From assembly GCF_900168045.1 (NCBI RefSeq), contig NZ_FUYY01000001.1, forward strand, positions 434,001 through 498,000: DNA of 64,000 bases. The letters run 5' to 3'. The position numbers and the translations under genes are program-made. Shown here piece after piece: positions 58,981-64,000 of this stretch. Numbering within the stretch: position 1 is the first letter of the stretch; every line of letters starts with the position of its first letter. The notes beneath the pieces were generated by a model. That model was not told the origin of the DNA. It worked only from the letters and a program-made list of their open reading frames with translations, and ran no database searches. Source of the stretch: Salegentibacter holothuriorum. Its GTDB lineage: Bacteria > Bacteroidota > Bacteroidia > Flavobacteriales > Flavobacteriaceae.

Positions 58981-60633
58981 ATGAAAATATCCAAAATAAA
59001 AATTGAGAATTTCAGGTCAATTAAATCCACTGAATTTACAACGGATAATTTTAATATCGTTGTTGGACAAAACAATTGCGGAAAGACTAACTTTTTTGAA
59101 GCAATTGAATTTTTCTTTAATGGAGTTGGTCGAGGTGGACTTTCTAACGATTTAAAATTTAAAAGACAATCGGATTTAGAAATTTTGGTAGAAATAGAAT
59201 TTTCGGGTGCGCAAGATGGCGCAGAAAAAATGCGAAATGAAGCCAATAAAACTAAAATCTTGAATGTATTAGGAGAATCCGATACTGTAACTATTTCTCG
59301 TTCAAGTGAAAATGTAAAAAAACGTAAAGTTTTCGTTAATGGAGAAGAAGTAAATCCAGGAACAGGTTTTGACCCAGCGTTAAACGATTTTTTACCAAAG
59401 TTTGAGTATATAAATACAAAACAGTATTATGATTCTGTTGCAAAATATACCAAAACCACACCAATTGGAATTATGCTTTCTGGTGTTTTATCTGCAATTC
59501 TCGAATCGAACGAGCAATATCAAGACTTTCAACAAAAATTTACTGAATTATTTGAGGGAGAAGATTCGGAAATTAAGACTCAATTTGATTTAGTCGGTGG
59601 AAAAGTAAAAGTCAATCTTCAAAAACAATTCCCAGATACTTCAAAGGTAAACTTTGAGGTTACTGCACCAGTATTTGATGACTTATTAAAAAACTTCGAA
59701 ACCACCATTGATGATGGAATAGAAACAACCGCAGAAGAAAAAGGAGATGGAATGCAAAGAGCTTTAATGCTTGCAATTATCCAAACCTATGCAGAATTTA
59801 GAAAAGAAAATGAAGACCAAGGAAAGTCCTTTTTATTCTTCATTGATGAAGCTGAATTACATCTACATCCAACAGCTCAAAGAAACTTAAAGAACGTATT
59901 ATATGAACTTTCAGAATCGACAGACCAAGTATTTATAAATACGCATTCATCTGTTTTTGTTGCAGACAATTATCCTAATCAAAAAATTTTTAAAGCCGAG
60001 AAAAACGAAGGGGAAACTGAAATGGAATCCGCAGATGATTTCACAAAACCATATATAGTGTTTGAACTTTTAGGAGGCAGTCCTTCTGACTTATTATTAC
60101 CAAGAAATTTCCTTATCGTCGAAGGATTAAGTGAATTTGAATTTTTAACACGAGTAATTAGAAGATTTTATTCCAACAGACCAAAAATTCAGATAATTAA
60201 AGCAAACGGAGATATTGACCAAGCAGAAAGAACAATAAATGCAATAGAAAAAGCATTTACACCTTTAAATTCAAGTATTTATAGTGACAAACAAATAATT
60301 TTGATTGATTTACCAAGCGAACAAACACAAGGAGGAGTAAATGATTTTCTTCAAAGAAATCCGAAATTAAACGCAAACAATCAATTTTTTCAAATACCTA
60401 ATCGTGATTTAGAACAATATTATCCAAATCAACCTGACGAAGTTTATGGAAATTGGAGAAAGACGCAGGCTGAATTGGACGCAGTAAATCCAGCAGGTAA
60501 TAAATCCTTTACAGGAAAAAGGAAAAGACAATTGGCTAAATTTGTCGGAGAAAATATTACACAAGAACAATTCGAAGGGGAAATGCCAATAATATTTCAA
60601 TCATTAGAAAGAGTTTGGGAATTAGCATATTGA
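58981..60633 (+). CDS. Cassette 1: OLD-like AAA ATPase with TOPRIM region
   Basis: 550 residues. The N-terminal ABC-type ATPase begins KISKIKIENFRSIKS and has Walker A VGQNNCGKTN (28-37). A helical insertion follows (about 100-260), then the signature/Walker B region FFIDEAELHLHPTAQRNL (about 285-302) and a TOPRIM-like beginning NFLIVEGLSEFEFLTRVI (about 374-391) with the first acidic residue. The second TOPRIM acidic motif is not clear (LIDLPSEQTQGG), so nuclease activity is uncertain. OLD-family proteins are often antiphage. It stands alone in its cassette, unlike Gabija or Septu partners. Confidence 0.8.
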   Translation: MKISKIKIENFRSIKSTEFTTDNFNIVVGQNNCGKTNFFEAIEFFFNGVGRGGLSNDLKFKRQSDLEILVEIEFSGAQDGAEKMRNEANKTKILNVLGESDTVTISRSSENVKKRKVFVNGEEVNPGTGFDPALNDFLPKFEYINTKQYYDSVAKYTKTTPIGIMLSGVLSAILESNEQYQDFQQKFTELFEGEDSEIKTQFDLVGGKVKVNLQKQFPDTSKVNFEVTAPVFDDLLKNFETTIDDGIETTAEEKGDGMQRALMLAIIQTYAEFRKENEDQGKSFLFFIDEAELHLHPTAQRNLKNVLYELSESTDQVFINTHSSVFVADNYPNQKIFKAEKNEGETEMESADDFTKPYIVFELLGGSPSDLLLPRNFLIVEGLSEFEFLTRVIRRFYSNRPKIQIIKANGDIDQAERTINAIEKAFTPLNSSIYSDKQIILIDLPSEQTQGGVNDFLQRNPKLNANNQFFQIPNRDLEQYYPNQPDEVYGNWRKTQAELDAVNPAGNKSFTGKRKRQLAKFVGENITQEQFEGEMPIIFQSLERVWELAY

Positions 60634-60644
60634 GAAAAGCCAGT

Positions 60645-60840
60645 TGCCAACAATGTATATAAAACATAGCTATTATTGGCTTCCCGAGAGGTTTTTGCTT
60701 ATTTGCTATGCCGCCAAATTTTTAAATTTGGCTTTTAGTAAAATAAAGATAAAAAGAAAAATTTAAAAATTCGGCTCGTGTATAATCCGAAAAGTTAGCG
60801 TTTATTTATACGCTACGTTTCATATACGGAGACGTTGGCA
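60645..60840 (+). repeat. attC-like cassette site 1 (long type)
   Basis: Left box TGCCAAC 60645-60651, right box GTTGGCA 60834-60840, 196 nt between outer ends. GTATAT and AAAACATAGC on the left face GCTACGTTT and ATATAC on the right, and two inner hairpins are visible, CCAAATTTTTAAATTTGG and AGCGTTTATTTATACGCT. It belongs to a different sequence type than sites 2-4 but has the same end boxes. Confidence 0.75.
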
Positions 60841-60865
60841 AAAAACTTCAAATGAGATTTTTTTA

Positions 60866-61747
60866 ATGAAATTTAAATACCTCCTAATTCTATTAATTTT
60901 ATTTTTTAACCAAATAAGTTATTCTCAAGCAAACAAAACATCCGATTCAAAAGAATTTTTCTATAACATAAGTATTGGTGCTGTAATTGGAGCTATCGGT
61001 GCATTAATAAATAAAAAGGCTGATCAAAAAATTGGTGAAATTTTAATTAAAGGGTCTTCACAAGGAGCTTTAGGTGGTTATATCACGTTTGAAAGTAAAA
61101 GAATTATAAGATTTGCTCAAAGAGAAGAAGATTGGAGATTTTTTTGGGTTGCTAAATTAATAAATGCAGGTGGTATTTCTATAAAAGAAAATGCGGCTTT
61201 AAATAGAGATTTTTGGAAAAAATGGCATATTAATATAGGTTTTAGCAGAATTGAATTTGATTTAGAAAATCAATTCAAAGTTAGATATAAAGTTATGCCA
61301 ATTGCGTTTGTGTATACAATCGGTATTGCTTCTCAAACAAGATTTGAGTTAGAAAAAACTATAAAAACAGGTGAATTTATATTTTCGAGTGACACAAATA
61401 GATTTGTTGAAACAAATTCAGTAGGAATTGCACTTCCAGGAAATATAGTTTTATATGAACCTAATAAAGATAATTTTGGCACTTTATCTCATGAAATAAT
61501 ACATCTTTATCAAAGTAATGATTTCTCTCAATTTGAAGCCTTTTTAGATAAACCACTAAATAAAATTAATTCTAAAGGAAATCTATTCAGTGAAATAAAT
61601 AAATATATCCATTATGATTTTCGTTATATACCATTACAACTATCATACATTATAGAGATGAATCGTTCAAAATACTATTATGCAAATTTTTTAGAAAGAG
61701 AAGCTGGGTATTATTCAGATAGTTTTCAAAAAGATTATTTGAGATAG
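60866..61747 (+). CDS. Cassette 2: secreted protein with HExxH motif
   Basis: 293 residues. Signal peptide 1-20 (ends ISYSQ). A glycine-rich helix pair (about 34-75, GAVIGAIGALINKK) could sit in or near a membrane. In the second half, TLSHEIIHLYQ holds HEIIH at 209-213, a zinc-metallopeptidase-type motif, with a possible third ligand Glu in the C-terminal EREAGYYS. The family is not one I recognise. It could be a periplasmic or surface protease. Nothing next to it suggests a partner. Confidence 0.65.
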   Translation: MKFKYLLILLILFFNQISYSQANKTSDSKEFFYNISIGAVIGAIGALINKKADQKIGEILIKGSSQGALGGYITFESKRIIRFAQREEDWRFFWVAKLINAGGISIKENAALNRDFWKKWHINIGFSRIEFDLENQFKVRYKVMPIAFVYTIGIASQTRFELEKTIKTGEFIFSSDTNRFVETNSVGIALPGNIVLYEPNKDNFGTLSHEIIHLYQSNDFSQFEAFLDKPLNKINSKGNLFSEINKYIHYDFRYIPLQLSYIIEMNRSKYYYANFLEREAGYYSDSFQKDYLR

Positions 61748-61755
61748 AAGTCATT

Positions 61756-61888
61756 TGCCAACATCGGTTCATCGCAAATAACGGGTATTGTGGAAAAAGT
61801 GTAATTTTAGAAACCAAGAAAGAAATAGGTTAAGCCGACAAGTCCGCGTGCCTACTCCCGCAACTTGCGATAACCGTAACCGTTGGCA
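61756..61888 (+). repeat. attC-like cassette site 2
   Basis: Left box TGCCAAC 61756-61762, right box GTTGGCA 61882-61888, 133 nt. Paired inner segments: CGGTT (61765-61769) with AACCG (61872-61876), TCGCAA (61772-61777) with TTGCGA (61865-61870) and CGGG (61782-61785) with CCCG (61857-61860). The middle is a variable loop. Confidence 0.85.
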
Positions 61889-61902
61889 GCAATTAAAAAA
61901 CT

Positions 61903-62757
61903 ATGACTCTAGTAATTGCACAAAAGAAAAATAAGAAAATATCATTTGCATCGGATTCCAGAATATCATTTGGAAACCAAGGTCATATTGATTTTGGAAT
62001 TAAAATATTCTCAGTTCCTGTAAAAATTTATTCTCCTACGGATTCTAATAAAAAAACAAAGACTTTAGATTATGATCATACAATAGGTCTTGCTGTTATT
62101 GGCAGTGCAGTGAACGCTTATTTAATAAAAGAATCGATTAATGAAATTTTACAAAACCTTCAGTATGCTCCAACTTGGTCTGATATCTCAATGGATAAAA
62201 TAGCAAATCTAGTATTCAAAATTTATAAGAAGACTACTGCCGATCTAACTAAAGTTCTTCAAAAAGGTGGTGTTTGTGAATTAATTTTAGGCGGATATTG
62301 CCCTAAACAAAATAAAATTAAAGTTTTTAAATATTACTTAGACTTATCTAATTCACCTTATACTCCCGAAATTATTGAAATATTGATAGATGAAGGTTCA
62401 ATTGATTTTTCCGGTTCTGGGAAAATAGAGGCGGAAAAGATGTTTAAAAGTGATAAAAAGCTAATACCGTTAAAGATTCTTAGATCAATAGTAAATAATC
62501 CTGATATAAAGGGAGTTGGTGGAGGATTGCAATATGGTGAATTCAAAAATAGAAATTTTGAGGTTTTAGGAGTTGAAGATTACAGTACTAATCCTGATAA
62601 TAGTTTTAAAGAGTATTTACTTACACTAAGAGGAATTACCCTTTACAAAGGTGAATTTGAAAGCAAATTAGATGATTTTCATATCGCATATAATTTCATT
62701 ACACCGTTTAAAGATGAAATAGATAATGCTTTTAAAATTGGAATTGATAATATTTAA
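61903..62757 (+). CDS. Cassette 3: proteasome-like Ntn hydrolase
   Basis: 284 residues. It begins MTLVIAQKKNKKISFASDSR, the pattern of proteasome beta-type subunits: after removal of Met, Thr2 would be the N-terminal nucleophile, and FASDSRISFG matches the usual AADSR strand. Then TIGLAVIGSAVNAYLIKESI and a long C-terminal half with CELILGGYCPKQNKIKVFKY fit the alternating sandwich. No partner subunit or ATPase is adjacent. Probably an amidohydrolase or peptidase in the cytoplasm; substrate unknown. Confidence 0.65.
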   Translation: MTLVIAQKKNKKISFASDSRISFGNQGHIDFGIKIFSVPVKIYSPTDSNKKTKTLDYDHTIGLAVIGSAVNAYLIKESINEILQNLQYAPTWSDISMDKIANLVFKIYKKTTADLTKVLQKGGVCELILGGYCPKQNKIKVFKYYLDLSNSPYTPEIIEILIDEGSIDFSGSGKIEAEKMFKSDKKLIPLKILRSIVNNPDIKGVGGGLQYGEFKNRNFEVLGVEDYSTNPDNSFKEYLLTLRGITLYKGEFESKLDDFHIAYNFITPFKDEIDNAFKIGIDNI

Positions 62758-62761
62758 CTGC

Positions 62762-62896
62762 AGCCAACATCGGTTCATCGCAAATAACGGGTATTACAGA
62801 AAAAGTGTAATTTTAGAAACCAAGAACTAAATTATTACTAAGCCGACAAGTCCGCGTTTCTACTCCCGCAACTTGCGATAACCGTAACCGTTGGCA
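62762..62896 (+). repeat. attC-like cassette site 3
   Basis: Left box AGCCAAC 62762-62768, right box GTTGGCA 62890-62896, 135 nt. Inner segments as in site 2 (CGGTT/AACCG, TCGCAA/TTGCGA, CGGG/CCCG). The first base of the left box differs from the other sites. Confidence 0.85.
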
Positions 62897-62915
62897 CCAA
62901 TATTAATAACCAAGA

Positions 62916-63656
62916 ATGCAAATAAATTTAGCAAGCCGAAAAAGAAGATTAGTAGCTCTTTTAATTGATTATTATCTGATTACATTTCTTTTAGTAAGTA
63001 TTATTTTCCTGATTTTAGGACCAGATTTTATAGAAAAAGAAGGTGGTTTTCCAACTCTTCTATTAATATTAAGTATTCCAATTGGCATAATATTTTATTT
63101 TGGAAAAGATTCAATTAACGGAACTAGTTTCGGTAAATGGATAATGGGTATTACAGTTAGAAAAGAAAATTCCTCAAATGAATCTCCTTCTTTAGTAAAT
63201 CTCTTTATTAGAAATATAACTCTAATAATCTGGCCATTAGAATTTATAGTTATTGTATTTAATAAGAACAAACAGAGACTTGGAGATCAAATTGCTAAAA
63301 CTTTAGTTTATAAAAATCCAAACAAGTCTAAAAAACTTCCTAGAATAATATCTATTATAGGTTTAGGAATAATATTCTTTGTATTTATTCTCTCATTTGT
63401 AGCTTCAAGTTTAAAAACTTCAAATGCTTATAAATTAGCTATTTCGGAGATAGAAAATAACAAAGAAATAAATCAAACAGTTGGAGAAATTATAGATTAC
63501 GGTTGGATGCCGACTGGAAATGTTAGTATAAAAAATGGTGAAGGAATAGCAACCTATGACATAAAGGTTATTGGAGAAAAAAAAGAAATGAACGTTCAAG
63601 TAGAACTGATTAAACCAAAAGATGGTAATTGGGAAATAACAAGTTTCAACTATTAA
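62916..63656 (+). CDS. Cassette 4: RDD membrane protein with Coa1-like C-terminal domain
   Basis: 246 residues. The RDD domain (1-135) starts NLASRKRRLVALLIDYYLIT and has the Arg-Asp pair, then NGTSFGKWIMGITVRKEN and KNKQRLGDQIAKTLVYKN. After a fourth membrane helix (about 145-165) a soluble part of about 80 residues resembles the Coa1-like fold (YKLAISEIENNKEINQTVGE). RDD proteins move ions or small molecules, or change lipids; the function of this pair is not known. A single-gene cassette. Confidence 0.75.
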   Translation: MQINLASRKRRLVALLIDYYLITFLLVSIIFLILGPDFIEKEGGFPTLLLILSIPIGIIFYFGKDSINGTSFGKWIMGITVRKENSSNESPSLVNLFIRNITLIIWPLEFIVIVFNKNKQRLGDQIAKTLVYKNPNKSKKLPRIISIIGLGIIFFVFILSFVASSLKTSNAYKLAISEIENNKEINQTVGEIIDYGWMPTGNVSIKNGEGIATYDIKVIGEKKEMNVQVELIKPKDGNWEITSFNY

Positions 63657-63662
63657 TACAGG

Positions 63663-63796
63663 TGCCAACAACGGCTCATCGCAAATAACGGGCAGTTTAC
63701 TGAAAATCGCTATTTTAGAGATCAATTATTAAAACAACTAATCCGACAAATCCGCGTCCTTACTCCCGCAACTTGCGATAGCCGGGACCGTTGTGC
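63663..63796 (+). repeat. attC-like cassette site 4
   Basis: Left box TGCCAAC 63663-63669, right box GTTGTGC 63790-63796, 134 nt. The inner paired blocks are as in site 2, with changes on both sides. The right box differs from the others because it belongs to cassette 5. Confidence 0.85.
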
Positions 63797-63805
63797 ATAA
63801 TTTTG

Positions 63806-64000
63806 ATGAAAATGCAGAGAAGAATAGATAATCCGAAAAATATTGATCATAAATTAATTGAAAGTCAATTAAAAGAAGGTAATCACGTCTTTATTCAGTT
63901 TTCCGATGAAGTTTATTCTAGGAAGCTACTCAGCACTCTCAATAAATTATGTTCGAAATATGATAAAAACTTCAGCATTCGATTTTATGGTCATTATTCA
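63806..64000 (+). CDS. Cassette 5: unidentified protein (partial)
   Basis: 65 residues to the window edge, starting MKMQRRIDNPKNI, 15 nt after the crossover point; a start at the third codon (63812) is equally possible. It has no signal peptide or membrane segment. The region GNHVFIQFSDEVYSRKLLST reads as a strand-helix pair that could open a leucine-rich-repeat protein, but this is a guess. Confidence 0.5.
   Translation, partial: MKMQRRIDNPKNIDHKLIESQLKEGNHVFIQFSDEVYSRKLLSTLNKLCSKYDKNFSIRFYGHYS

Larger units (their letters stand above)
57744..64000 (+). mobile_element. Integron-like cassette array with Xer-type integrase (continues past the window)
   Basis: An integrase gene is followed by an attI-like site and at least five single-gene cassettes, all on the plus strand. 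Each cassette has 15-31 nt from the crossover point to the ATG and only 4-11 nt from the stop to its hairpin site. Crossover points (after G) would be 58950, 60834, 61882, 62890 and 63790. The left box of each site is complementary to the first bases of its own cassette. The cassettes are more AT-rich than the neighbouring housekeeping genes. See the findings for the evidence and the differences from classical integrons. Confidence 0.85.

Noticed and set aside
60645-63796. CRISPR-like array from the regularly spaced repeats in the last 3 kb
   Set aside because: The repeats are 133-196 nt long and 0.9-1 kb apart, with complete genes between them; no short spacers and no cas genes.

Overview
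The window is chromosomal DNA of a marine-type member of the Flavobacteriaceae (Bacteroidota). The evidence is the low GC content, a type IX secretion sorting domain (47986-49728), many SusD/TonB-style lipoproteins with signal peptides ending in Cys, several TAnnTTTG -7 promoter boxes, a CarB without its allosteric domain, and many families known mainly from Flavobacteriia (DUF4252, DUF6452, DUF6048, CCC-motif protein, BtuG-type propeller). No rRNA, tRNA, CRISPR array or transposase was seen.

Layout. 1-10 kb: a basic C-terminal tail, small envelope proteins, TrmH, two CHRD lipoproteins (one with five domain copies), a sirtuin, purB, and an ECF sigma operon with two DUF4252 proteins. 10-18.4 kb: an S41 peptidase, then a vitamin B12 uptake locus (riboswitch, btuB, btuG on the minus strand; btuF, btuC, btuD on the plus strand). 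18.4-29.5 kb: a Pel-like exopolysaccharide locus. 29.7-57.7 kb: mostly housekeeping genes (rmuC, carB, rpmH, cls, a lytic transglycosylase, mtaB, a cysteine desulfurase, a Smr protein, rocD, rlmD, an RlmL-type methyltransferase, a ZIP transporter), separated by palindromic intergenic repeats. 57.7-64 kb: an integron-like gene cassette array.

Two systems stand out. The first is the cassette array. A Xer-like tyrosine recombinase (57744-58922) is followed by at least five single-gene cassettes, all on the plus strand, each ended by a long imperfect hairpin bounded by xGCCAAC and GTTGGCA. The left box of each hairpin is complementary to the first bases of its own cassette (9 of 9, 9 of 9, 9 of 10 and 16 of 18 positions). 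This is what excision of circular cassettes at a G/TT point would produce. The recombinase lacks the extra insert of classical IntI and the boxes do not fit the classical GTTRRRY consensus. Cassette products are an OLD-like ATPase-nuclease, a secreted HExxH protein, a proteasome-like Ntn hydrolase, an RDD-Coa1 membrane protein and an unfinished fifth gene.

The second is the Pel-like locus. PelF, PelG and a GH114 hydrolase are recognisable, but the deacetylase part of PelA, the TPR scaffold and the outer-membrane barrel of PelB appear fused into one lipoprotein of about 1330 residues. A 663-residue polytopic membrane protein sits where PelD/PelE would be expected; no c-di-GMP receptor was seen. 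A divergent second GH114 protein has its motifs in circularly permuted order relative to the first.

Repeats. A 103-nt element occurs three times in the same orientation (15065, 16394, 29510), around btuF and behind the Pel locus. A second family of nested palindromes sits in the gaps between convergent genes, probably acting partly as terminators.
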